Source: JBBABP01 sp041657585 (GTDB taxonomy: Bacteria; Patescibacteriota; Gracilibacteria; Absconditabacterales; Absconditicoccaceae). From it: a stretch of 40,788 nt of DNA. The position numbers and the translations under genes are program-made. Shown here one piece after another: positions 20,571 through 30,133 of the stretch; position 1 is the first letter of the stretch, and each line of letters starts with the position of its first letter. The notes under the pieces are model-generated. The model was not told where the DNA came from, did no database searches, and was given only the letters and a program-made list of their open reading frames with translations. Location: the NCBI GenBank assembly GCA_041657585.1, contig JBBABP010000003.1, positions 1-40,788 on the forward strand, given 5' to 3'.

Positions 20571-23054
20571 TTAAACTCCTACTCTAAAATAAATTTCTTT
20601 ATCTACAAGTTCTCTTTTTGTTCATCGTCTAAGAGATGAAATTTGTTTCATAATTTCTATTTTTTCTGGTGTGTTTAATTTTGGATCAGAATATGGAACT
20701 CTGATTGTAAAACTAAAAGGCCTTGTTTGTTGATTGTTGATTGAAATCTTAACAGCTCATCTAAATTCATCGGCATTTACTAAATCAGTTTGACTAAATT
20801 CTGGGGACATTTCTTTCTCCAAAAATTCTGCATCTGGTGCTCAAACTTTAAGTATAAACATATTTCAGATGTTACCAAATATTGTTTTGGAAAGATCCAA
20901 AGCTCATCATAATCATTCTTGTTTTAATTGATCTATATATTGATGAGCGACAGTTAATCAAAGTTTATATTTTCTAGCTTCTGACAAAATACTTTCAATA
21001 GATTTTGATACATAGTTTTGGAATTCATCAATATATAGAAAATATGGTTTTCTATCTTTTTCGTCTAATCTAGCCCTTTTAAGTGCCGAAAGCTTAATTT
21101 GCATAGTTACCATTCTTCATATTAATTTACTATTATCTTCTCAGGTCAATCATTTAGATAATTTAACCAAAATGATTTTCTTTTCGTTCATTGCATCAAA
21201 AAAATTGAAAGCTGATTTTGGTTGTCAAATTACATTTCTAATATATGTACCAGTAGTAAATGGTCAGAATTTTGCTTGTATAAATGGTATAATTTCTGCC
21301 TTTTCCCTATCTCACATTTTTTTATAAGTCTTATTCCATCGAGCAGCAATTACTGGATTTTTTATATTTCTAATTTTGGATTCTGCAAATGCATCATCAG
21401 TAAATAATCTCATAATATCAACTATAGTTCATCACTCAGCTTGTTCCATAAGAAGAAAACAAGCATTACGAAAGTAATCTTGTATACGAGGTCCAAATAT
21501 TTCTTCTCAGTACATACTTACAAACATCTCAACCAAATCATTCGTCACTACATCTCTTTCGTCTTCATTCTCTGTTCAATCAAGTGGATTGAAAGCAATA
21601 GGATATTCTGTATTTGCCAAATCAAAATAAATAAGATCATCTATCCTCTCTTTTGGATAATATTGCATTATAAAATCTACAGCATCTCCATGTGGATCAA
21701 TAACGCAAAATCAATTTCATTGTTTCAAGTCTTCCAATAAAGAAGTTAACATAAGAGTTGATTTTCATGAACCCGTTTGTCATAATATATAAACATGTCT
21801 AAATCTATCTTTTTGTAATAATCTTACTTCTTTTTTTATTCAAGCATAAGTGTTGTATCCCAATAATATTCAATCTTGTGGTAAATTATCTGGAGCTGGT
21901 ACAATTTTGAATCTTTGCCACTGAATGCGAGGATTTTTGTTGAATTTGGAATGAGGGAAATGAATAATAGAAGAAAGCTCTTTTATATTCAGAATTGTAA
22001 TTTTACCAATATCAAAAATATTTTTAAATCGTCAATTATCTGATCGAAATAATCTGGCTATAAACTCTTTTGCAAAAGATTTGATATCATTTGTTTTTTT
22101 GAATTTGAAAGAATTTAATCAGACATAATTATATTCGTTAAATGCCCTTGATAAATCTTCTATAATTTTTGAGGGCCTATTGGCTTCTGGAGAAGTCACA
22201 ATCGCCCTGATTTTGACAGAATATAGTTCATCTTCTATTTTTTTATCTATATCTCAAATTTGTTGTTGAGAAAAATCATATTTTTTCTTTTCATCTTTTT
22301 TTTCTTCTTTATTTTCCGTTGCTCATAGTCATTTAAAAAATGCACCCAACAATCAAGAAAAAAATCATCACTTTTTTCATTCCTTTTCTTTTTCTGCTTT
22401 TTTTCTCAAGTCCTTGAGCCAATGTTCTTCCAATGGTGAAATTAATATTTGCAAACACATTTTTTCATCTTTAAGAACTTTAGAATAAGCCGACATCAAA
22501 CTATCCATAGGATCTGCCTTAAAACTTTCATAAATTTTGATTGGCATCACATTACTTTTTCTCAAAGTAAATTCTCATCATGCCATATATTTACCTGCTT
22601 CTAAAATTTTTGGTTGTTCTATAAAATCTACAATAGCGCCCACATAAAATCAAGAAATCATTTTTTCTACGTTTTCCACGTGATCTTCTGGCACAGCAAG
22701 AATAAATTTTATAACTTCTTTTTCTATAAACATTTCTATACTTATATAGTTTTGTCAGAATTTTTTATATTTTCGTTTATTTTCAAATATTGAATAAAAA
22801 TTTTTATAAACCTGATTCATAATCTCCAAGTTTTGTTTCATATCTTGAGTATTGTCTCCACCATCACTTTCAGATCATTTGGATATCATGGTTTTTGGAA
22901 TTTTAACTTGAAGATATTTTAAATTTTTTGCTTGAGCTTTTCTTTGATTTTTGATTAACGACAAAATTATTAGTTTGTAAAAAACATTTAACAAAACAAT
23001 GATAACAAATATCGATACAACTCAAACTATGAATGTTAAATTGTCGTTTAGCAT
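20571..23054 (-). CDS. VirD4/TraD-like type IV coupling ATPase (membrane-anchored)
   Basis: 827 residues. A single N-terminal membrane segment (residues ~7-27) is followed by a ~390-residue region with predicted cytoplasmic beta/alpha sequence, then the RecA-like motor: Walker A GQTGSGKS near residue 423, CVIDPHGDAVDFIM, and Walker B YFLYIDEFQNYV near residue 673, with a further HQYIDQL motif. It resembles the type IV coupling DNA-binding-domain ATPases widespread in CPR genomes. Role: ATP-driven DNA or protein transfer at the membrane. No other T4SS component is adjacent, though a two-TM T4SS-like protein lies at 39976. Start chosen at the first ATG before the membrane segment. Confidence 0.88.
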
Positions 23055-23182
23055 CAAAACTTTAAAAAACGTAAATATGAATAACAAGATAAATTATATT
23101 CAATATTATTTAAAATGCAAATTTCGGTAGCATTATTCTGCATTTTAATTTATCTGCTAAATTGAATTAAAGAAAGTTTAAC

Positions 23183-23222
23183 TTGACTTTTACATTAAGA
23201 AATATATTGTACAACAATATAT
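23183..23222 (+). promoter_or_regulatory. Promoter with operator-like palindrome
   Basis: TTGACT (23183-23188) is a good -35; about 16 bases later TATTGT is a possible -10. The 21-nt inverted repeat ATATATTGT-ACA-ACAATATAT (23202-23222) overlaps the -10 and start area, where a repressor would block transcription of the gene at 23241. Confidence 0.5.
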
Positions 23223-23240
23223 CGTTAACAAAATATAAAT

Positions 23241-23576
23241 ATGAAAATTTTAAGTATTATAATCTTCACAACAGAAGAAATTAGCATCATTGTCAAAGAA
23301 ATTAACTGTACTGAAAATGAAGAGAAAATGATAAAATACAGGATTGAAGATATCAAAGATCCCAATTTTATTATTGCTTTATGGACACTTGGCGTACCTC
23401 AAAATATGTTACAAAAGGAACATATTGAAAAAATAATTGATGGTGTAAAAAAAGCCAAAAAAATAGAGGCAGAAATAATTAATTTGAAAGGTGACTTAAA
23501 AGACATCACCAATCAATTATATGAAAGACTACAAAAACAAAATATGATTAAAATAAGTAAATATCAAAACAATTAG
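23241..23576 (+). CDS. Small acidic/basic helical protein, unknown
   Basis: 111 residues, no TGA and no CGA; its three glycines are GGC or GGT and its one Trp is TGG. The C-terminal half (KIIDGVKKAKKIEAEIINL) is a likely coiled coil. There is no recognised domain. It has its own promoter with an operator-like palindrome and a terminator at 23605, so it is a monocistronic, possibly regulated gene. Absence of reassigned codons hints at foreign origin or simply a low glycine content. Confidence 0.5.
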   Translation: MKILSIIIFTTEEISIIVKEINCTENEEKMIKYRIEDIKDPNFIIALWTLGVPQNMLQKEHIEKIIDGVKKAKKIEAEIINLKGDLKDITNQLYERLQKQNMIKISKYQNN

Positions 23577-23604
23577 TCAAACTCATATTGGACATAAAAA
23601 ACTG

Positions 23605-23634
23605 CCAGCTAAATATTTTAGTCTGGTTTTTTTT
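23605..23634 (+). terminator. Rho-independent terminator of the 23241 gene
   Basis: Stem CCAG...CTGG with an inner CTAAA/TTTAG stem, followed by eight T. Confidence 0.7.
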
Positions 23635-23640
23635 GAATAA

Positions 23641-23672
23641 AAAAAACCGCCCCTGCAAAGCAGGGACGTTTA
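23641..23672 (-). terminator. Rho-independent terminator of the CCA enzyme gene
   Basis: CCCTGC-AAA-GCAGGG stem (23651-23665) preceded on the plus strand by an A run, that is a T run at the 3' end of minus-strand transcripts. Confidence 0.75.
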
Positions 23673-23737
23673 ACAGCATATTAGTTCAAAAAAAATGAAC
23701 CAAATAGAAACTTATATAATTTAAAATAAAAATCAAG

Positions 23738-25639
23738 TTAATTTTTTTTCTTTTTTGTTGACTCTGTAACGCCTGTAACTTTTGTAACTTTTTTTATATA
23801 ATCCAAAATCTTCTGTTTATTATTTCTATTTGATATATCATTAATTACTCGTTTGAAAGCAAACCTCAACATTTCTCAAATTTTTGGTCCAGATTTAATT
23901 TTTAAAAATTTAATAATATCATTTCAATTCACTGCTAATTTTTTGAGCGTGAACTGACCTTCTTTTTTATTCAGATTTTTGATTATAGTTTTTAATTTAT
24001 AAACATCAGAAACGTCACCACTGCTTTGTAATGGATTATAAGATCAGATTCTGTCCGCGATACAAATATCCAAAAGATTATTAGCTTTTTCAAATCAAGT
24101 TTCACTAAGAAAGTTTCTTGCTTTTTTGAGTTTATTTTCTTCTTTCGCAAATAAAATTTCCTCAGGTTTGTGATGATTTTTGACATACCGACAAATTTCA
24201 TTTATTTCTTTATTAGAAAATCACAAAAAATTAAAATCTTTTTTTGTCAATTCTGGTCAACTAATTCTATGATTCAAAGGTCAAGACAAAATTTTTCTGA
24301 TAGCTTCCTTGTCCAATCAATTTTTATATTCTTTAAATTGATTTACTTTACCAACATCATGATAAAGCATAGCAAATCTGACTAAATAATTTTCATTTAT
24401 TTTTTGTAATTCATACAAAGTTAGCAAAGTATGAACATAAACATCAAAAGGATGATATCTCACAGGTTGATCAATATTTTTAGTTTTGAATAATGATGGG
24501 AACAAAAATTTCAATAAATTAGTTTCGTCCAAAAGCGAAATAAATCAGAATGGATTGCCAAATTCAAATACTTTTGTAAGTTCTTCTTTTATTCTCTCTT
24601 TGGCTACTTTGGTAAGTAATTTATAATTTTTTTTGACGCTAATTCGTGTCTCTTTTTGAAAATCAAAAAGATTTTTTCACTCTCATAGATTTTGAAGTTT
24701 TTGGTTTAAAACATTAACAAATCTCAACGCCCTAATAATTCTAAGAGCATCTTCTTGGAATCTATTATCTGGGATTCAAACAGCTTTTAATTTTTTGATA
24801 TTCAAATCTTGAATTCATTTATGTGGATCTATAATAATTTTCATTCATAAATCTGATAAATTACCTGAAAAAGCTGATAAATTATCTGATTTAGAATTTT
24901 TTTTGTTTAAATTAATAGTTGATGACTGCAATAATTTAGTTACATTTTGCATTTCAGATAAATTAAATATTCAATTTTTGAATAATTTTGATATTATCTG
25001 ATGATCTTGCAAAATAAGTAAATTTAAATTTTTTACATAAACTAATCAATTCGCATCAAGCAAATCAAACATATCTTTGGAAGAAAGCTTAACGCTTTTG
25101 ATTTGAGTCAGAATTTTTTTATCACTAATTTTTGCAAGAAAATAATAAATGCTATTGATTGTAAAATCTCTTCTATTAGAGTCCAGAATTAAATCATTGC
25201 TCCGATTAATTTTTCATGGATGACGAAAATCTTCATATCATCATTCTGTACGAAATGGAGTAAGCTCATATTTTAAAGTTTCAAGAGTTTCAAAGGCTAC
25301 AGAGGCCTCAGAGGCTTCAGAATTTAAAATAACTTTATTATTGCTTTGTGGCTTTCATAGCTTTTTTAGCTTTTCGCCTTCATTATTAATTTTCTTTATT
25401 ATCGTTATCGTTCCAAACTTTTCTGTCATAAAATGAGAGATTCATGTTTTGTCCAAATTTTTATAAATTTGATTTGGAATTCAAGCCATCGTAAAATCTA
25501 TATCTTTGGGATTATCTTCTATTCAAAGAATCATATCTCTGATACATCAACCAACAAGAAAAATATTCTGTTTTTTAATTTTTTTTTCCAGATAATTTAT
25601 GTGTGTATTTAATTTTTCAAGGTTGTTGAAGTTTAACAT
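23738..25639 (-). CDS. cca: tRNA nucleotidyltransferase (CCA-adding/poly(A) polymerase family) with HD domain
   Basis: 633 residues. Catalytic head: LVGGCIRDMILG and KDIDFT (metal-binding D46 and D48), then FRTEGGYEDFRHPG (Arg in FRHP is CGT), RRDFTINSIYY, and IIDPHKGIQDL. Middle region: RFQEDALRIIRALRF, the nucleotide-selection helix. C-terminal HD domain: DQPVRYHPFDVYVHTLLTL and LYHDVGKVNQF. It adds CCA to tRNA 3' ends. It is longer than the usual ~400-450 because of a repeat-derived insert after the head (KLKKLGKPQSNN and EASEASVAFETLETLK; DNA 25283-25377) and another low-complexity region near NLNKKNSKSDNLS. Minus strand, start ATG at 25639; terminator downstream at 23641-23672. Confidence 0.93.
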
Positions 25640-25715
25640 AGAAAAAATTATTGATAAAGTAAATCTGTTTATACAAAAAATGTTATTATTTTCCAGCTTA
25701 AAAAATTTTTGGAAT

Positions 25716-25764
25716 AGCCCCTCTATTTTAGAGGGCCTGCATAGGCAGGGTTGGGGAGTAAATT
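25716..25764. repeat. Hairpin repeat GCCCCTCTATTTTAGAGGGCCTGC, copy 1
   Basis: CCCTCTA/TAGAGGG stem, then GGCAGGGTTGGGG and AGTAAAT. The second copy at 38097-38150 is nearly the same but has a CTGCCGGTAG insert. Lies between the CCA gene and the next minus-strand gene. Confidence 0.8.
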
Positions 25765-25797
25765 AAAAAAGTTGAAATTCCTATGTGGTTAAAAAAA

Positions 25798-25821
25798 GCT
25801 TGAGAATAAAAATCCTCAAGC
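25798..25821 (-). terminator. Rho-independent terminator of the 25842 gene
   Basis: GCTTGAG (25798-25804) and CTCAAGC (25815-25821) form a 7-bp stem with a poly(T) tail on the minus strand. Confidence 0.8.
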
Positions 25822-25841
25822 CATTGTTATTTATAGAAATG

Positions 25842-26468
25842 CTAAATTAACGTGTCAATAATTCTCTGAGCATCAGAAATATTTCCATGAGCTTCTTCTA
25901 TCCCTCTTGTTCCGTCATCTATTAAATCATTTGCCTTTTTTTTTATTTTTTGCACAAAAAATTTTTTCCACGCTTCTGCAGATGACCATTTTGCAACTTC
26001 CCATTGTTGTTCCCAATTTGGAAACTTATCGGGCCATTGATAAAGATGAGAAAAAGTCGTGCCATCTCTGGAAGTATTGAATGCCACAACATTTTGCTCT
26101 TGTATGACAATTTTATCATCAACAACCTCTTCCTTTTTTAAGTTAATGTAGCAATGAACACGACTACCATCTGGTTTTGGCAGAAAAACTTTTTTGTTTT
26201 CCAAATCAATTCCTATTGAAATAATGACTTCAAAACCAAGCAAAGATATTTCAAAAAGTGCCTGTATCCCATCTTTGTAAATCTTTTCAGATTTTTTTTC
26301 AAGGTTTTCGAATCCACCTTTTATTGGCTGAATCAGTATCCAATCAAGGATTTCTTTGGTAATTTCTATCCCCTCTTCTTTAGGATTTTCAAAGTTGCCA
26401 TAATTAGAAGCAGGCACAAAAAACAATCCACCAAAAGTTTTTAATTTATAAAATTTTGTCTTTGACAT
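25842..26468 (-). CDS. Hypothetical protein with standard-code codon usage, probably foreign
   Basis: 208 residues from ATG at 26468. No TGA, no CGA: 14 glycines are all GGN and six Trp all TGG, whereas rplK, for example, uses TGA for 10 of 14. Arg is CGT or AGA. No family recognised; motif-like patches are DWILIQPIKGGFENLEKK, KPDGSRVHCYINLKK and NWEQQWEVAKWSSAEAW. An in-frame ATG at 26603 exists but would add a Lys/Asn/Tyr low-complexity leader. A clean terminator follows. Best read as recently acquired from an organism with the standard code; a new gene in a standard-code phage or host is an alternative. Confidence 0.75.
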   Translation of the reverse strand: MSKTKFYKLKTFGGLFFVPASNYGNFENPKEEGIEITKEILDWILIQPIKGGFENLEKKSEKIYKDGIQALFEISLLGFEVIISIGIDLENKKVFLPKPDGSRVHCYINLKKEEVVDDKIVIQEQNVVAFNTSRDGTTFSHLYQWPDKFPNWEQQWEVAKWSSAEAWKKFFVQKIKKKANDLIDDGTRGIEEAHGNISDAQRIIDTLI

Positions 26469-26661
26469 ATAATTTAATTTTTTATATTTATTAATTTTAT
26501 ATTTGTTAATTGCTAAAAATCTACACATTAGCCAAAAAAAGTCAACACAAAACATCAATTTAAATTTTTTACGTAAAATTTTTGGAATTGAAATACCAAA
26601 CAAAATAAATAATCTGAATTTATCTTTTTTTTTAACTTTTTAATCTTTTAGTTTTTTAATA

Positions 26662-27660
26662 ATGGAAAATCATCCCGAATATCAATATCTAAATCTTCTC
26701 AAAGACATCATGCAAAATGGCTCTGATAAAAAAGTTTTTTTCACTCCAGAAGTACTTGCAGAATACGAAAAAAATTGAGAACAACCTCCATTTATACGCT
26801 CAGTTTTTGGTCGTCAGATTAGATTTGATTTGAGTAAATGATTTCCTATTTTGACAACTAAAAAAGTTTTTTTTAGAGGGATATTGCATGAATTAATTCG
26901 ATTTTTAAAAGGAGATTCCAACGTTAAATATTTAGTTGATAACGATGTTCACATTCGAGATGAATGGGCTTGGAAAAGATATCACAAACATTGCTTGGAA
27001 AATGAGCCAGCCAAAGATATGAATCAGACTGATTTTATAGCAAAGATTAAAAATGAAAATGCAGATAGTGAATTTGTCCAAACACGATGAGATATAATTA
27101 CTATTTACGGTAAAATGCGAAGAAAACGACCAGCGATAGATTGACGTGAAATAGATCAACTTTGACGAGTAATCGAATGACTCAAAGATAAACCATTTAG
27201 AAAATCTTATGTCGTTTCTGCTCGAAATCCAGATTTTATTTACGCTATGGCATCAGCTAAAAATAAAAATGAAGTGCCTCCGTTTTGTCATACGACATTT
27301 CAATTTGCCGTCACAGAAAATAATAAATTAAATTTGTGATTATATCAAAGAAGTGCCGATTCGTTTCTGTGAGTACCTTTTAACATTGCCAGTTATGCAC
27401 TATTATTGCTCATGGTGGCCCAAGTAACATGATTACAGCCATGAGAATTTGTCCATACATTTTGAGATGTTCATATTTATTCAAATCATTTTGAACAAGT
27501 TAAACTTCAGCTTAGCAGAGAGCCAAAAAATTTTCCAACGATTAAATTAAATCCTGAAATCAAAAATATTGATGACTTTAAATTTGAAGATATTATTCTT
27601 GAAAATTACGATCCACATCCAGCAATCAAAGCTCCTATTGCAAATGTCTGATGAATGTAA
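26662..27660 (+). CDS. thyA: Thymidylate synthase ThyA
   Basis: 332 residues. Catalytic Cys209 is in PPFCHTTFQFAV; the folate/dUMP motifs SADSFLGVPFNIASYALL and FVHTFGDVHIYSNHF are present. Longer than the E. coli enzyme because of a segment after residue ~100, as in some bacterial ThyA. It makes dTMP from dUMP with methylene-tetrahydrofolate; the DHFR gene at 28473 regenerates the folate. Trp sites in ThyA are CGA here: ELI-W-FLKGD (26899), HI-W-DEWA (26956), GKM-W-RK-W (27118, 27127), SA-W-NP (27223). The T-rich leader upstream has no Shine-Dalgarno. Confidence 0.95.
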
Positions 27661-27728
27661 AAACACAGTTACTAGTTACGAGTTACGAGTCGCTCGTCAC
27701 TGGTTTTTTATTCTTTTTTTAAAAAACC

Positions 27729-28406
27729 ATGAACCATTTCGAAATAGAAATTAAAGTTCTTTTGTGAGAAGAAAAAAATGCAAAAAATCTGATTGATAAA
27801 TTACATCAGCACACAGCAACCAAACTTATAGATCAAAACAATCAGCTTAATCATTATTTTCTTCCTCAATGAAATTTTGAAAAACTTACAGAAAAATTAA
27901 AAAAACACATTCATTCTGATCATCATGAAAAATTACATCAAGTAATTATTGAAGGCAAAAATCATTCTATTCGCACAAGACAGGTAGATGGTAAACTTTT
28001 ATTTGTAGTTAAAGCATCAGTAGATGACACAACAAGTTCCAATGGGACAGCAAGAATAGAATTTGAAGAAGAAGTAAAAAATCTGGCCTTACGCGAATTA
28101 GATCAGATTATGCTTGATTATTGATTTCCATATCAATCCAAATGGTCAAGACAAAGAAAAGAATATAAATACAAAGATTTTAATGTTTCCATAGACAAAA
28201 ATGCTGGATACGGTTATGTGGCAGAATTTGAAAAAATAATTCCAGATAAAAATCAAGCTGAACAAGTCAAAAAAGAAATTAGAGAAGAGTTAGATAATTT
28301 GTGAATTGAAGAATTGGCTCAAGATAGATTAGAAAGAATGTTCGCTCATTATAACGCTCACCGGCCAGAATATTATGGCACAGAAAAAACTTTTGTAATT
28401 TTATAA
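27729..28406 (+). CDS. CYTH-domain protein (adenylate cyclase class IV / triphosphatase type)
   Basis: 225 residues. It starts with FEIEIKV (ExExK signature), then IRTRQVDGKLLFVVKASVD, RIEFEEEV, SIDKNAGYGYVAEFE and a C-terminal RPEYYGTEKTFV. These are acidic and basic residues of a CYTH triphosphate tunnel. Substrate (thiamine triphosphate, tripolyphosphate or ATP) is unknown. It follows thyA after a 68-nt spacer that holds a short direct repeat of TTACGAG. Confidence 0.85.
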
Positions 28407-28472
28407 ATAAAAATTTTATTGTTTTTTCATCTTTCCTCTTTTAGCTTCAAGCTTCAAACCTTTACCTTTCAT

Positions 28473-28940
28473 CTACTTTCTCCTATAAACCACAAAATCA
28501 ATTTCATCTGCAACTACTCTGCTAACTTCGACAAAATCATTTTCAAATTCTGGGAAAAATATATTTCATTCATATTCTTTTTTTACATCAGTCAGATACA
28601 AAGTTTCAACCAAAGGTAAAAACTGCCTGTAAACATACGCTCATCAGATTATAAAAACTTCTGCTTCCTTCAAAACAGTTTTTTCTAAATTTTCCATTAA
28701 ATCAGAAATACAGTGAAAACATTCTACTCAAGGAATTTCATCGCTTTGAGTCAGAACAATATTTCTTCTATTTGGTAATAGCCTGCCAATAGATTCGTAC
28801 GTATTTTGGCCCATAATAATCGTATGCCCAGTAGTTTTGGATTTAAAATATTTTAAATCTTCAGAATAATGCCACACAAGTTGCTTGTCTTTTCATATTA
28901 CTCTATTTCTCGCCATAGCAACAATCATCGATAATTTCAT
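28473..28940 (-). CDS. folA: Dihydrofolate reductase
   Basis: 155 residues. MSMIVAMARNRVIGKDKQL, WHYSEDLKYFK (Asp-type catalytic acidic residue), IIMGQNTYESIGRLLPNRRN, and EVFIIGGAYVYRQFLP are the usual DHFR motifs. Reduces dihydrofolate made by ThyA. Convergent with the CYTH gene at 28406. The short length and all motifs indicate an intact enzyme. Confidence 0.94.
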
Positions 28941-29005
28941 AAACAAAATTTTATCAAATAAAATAGAGTAGTCATTGCGACAATCTTTTAATTTTTTAAT
29001 CAATT

Positions 29006-30031
29006 TTATTTTTTAGTGTTTATTCGATCATTATCAAATTGATTCTTAAAAACTTTAATTAAATTCTGATCAATTAATAATATTCAGATTTCTCTATTTT
29101 TATCCAATGAGTTAGACGAAAAATTCATGCTTCCCAAAAGCAAAATATTGTCATCAATCAACATTATTTTTGCGTGATTGTAATATTTTTTAAATATCCT
29201 AGCATAAACTGACCCAAAATAACTCGTTAAATAATCGTTATCAGAAGTGTCAGCGACTATCATTTTCAAGTCAAGTTTAGTTTTTGTTTTCAGAATATTT
29301 AAAATATTTTCATCATTGATATATTGATTTTGAATGTTTATTGATTTTTTCGCATTTTTCAAAAGATATTCAATCACAGCACGACAATTTATATTACAAA
29401 CAACTAAATTTGGATGAATATCGCTTGATAAAATTTTTTCGCCATTCCAATCTTTTTGATAAAGTTTATTTAAGCTACCCAAAACTCACGTGTCGCTACT
29501 TCGAAAAAAATATTCACGATTGCTGTTAAACGCAGTTTTGGTAAGATTTGCAGTTTGAATAATAAAACCGCTATCAAGAATAGTTGTTTTTGCGTGAACA
29601 TATTCAGTTTTCATTTGCTTGTCAGATTTTAACTGAACATTTTTGTTAGCTGTGAAATATTTTTTCAAAACGGTCAAAGTATTACTATATTGCTGATATT
29701 TATTGTTTTCAATAATGATTCTTATATCCAATCATTTGTCTGCCAAATCTTTAACAGTTTTTTTTATTTCTTTGTTTGTAAATTCATAAATCCGAAGTAA
29801 AAATTTTTTTTGAGTTTCTTGATATTTTTTTATAATAATATTTTGTAAATTATTTGAAGGCGAAATAAAAATCTGACCTGTAATATTTTGCAGATTGTTT
29901 AAATTTTTCACAAATTGTTTTTCAGCATATACTGCTTCATTTGGAAGTCAAAATTGTATATTAATTTTTCAAAAAAATATAATTATCAATGCTAATGAAA
30001 AAATTACTAATAATTTATATGTTCTTTTCAT
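29006..30031 (-). CDS. Secreted or membrane-anchored phospholipase D-like protein
   Basis: 341 residues. N-terminal hydrophobic anchor (LLVIFSLALIIIFFGKIN). Two HKD motifs: YVHAKTTILDSGFIIQTANL with N and E downstream (NSNREYFF), and YNHAKIMLIDDNILLLGSMN with NKNREI. This is the two-lobed PLD active site. Extracytoplasmic location is expected. Substrate could be phospholipid or nucleic acid (PLD-like nucleases of the same fold exist). No operon partner. Confidence 0.9.
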
Positions 30032-30133
30032 TATTTTTTTGACAAATAAAATTTTTTTAATATAATTTAAATATATATTTTAGTTTTTCAATCTTTTAAT
30101 ATTTTAATTTTTTAGTTTTTTAATTAAAAAATA

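Noticed and set aside
26469..26603. N-terminal extension of the UGA-free gene
   Set aside because: It is Lys/Asn/Tyr low-complexity in AT-rich DNA; the product reads naturally from 26468.
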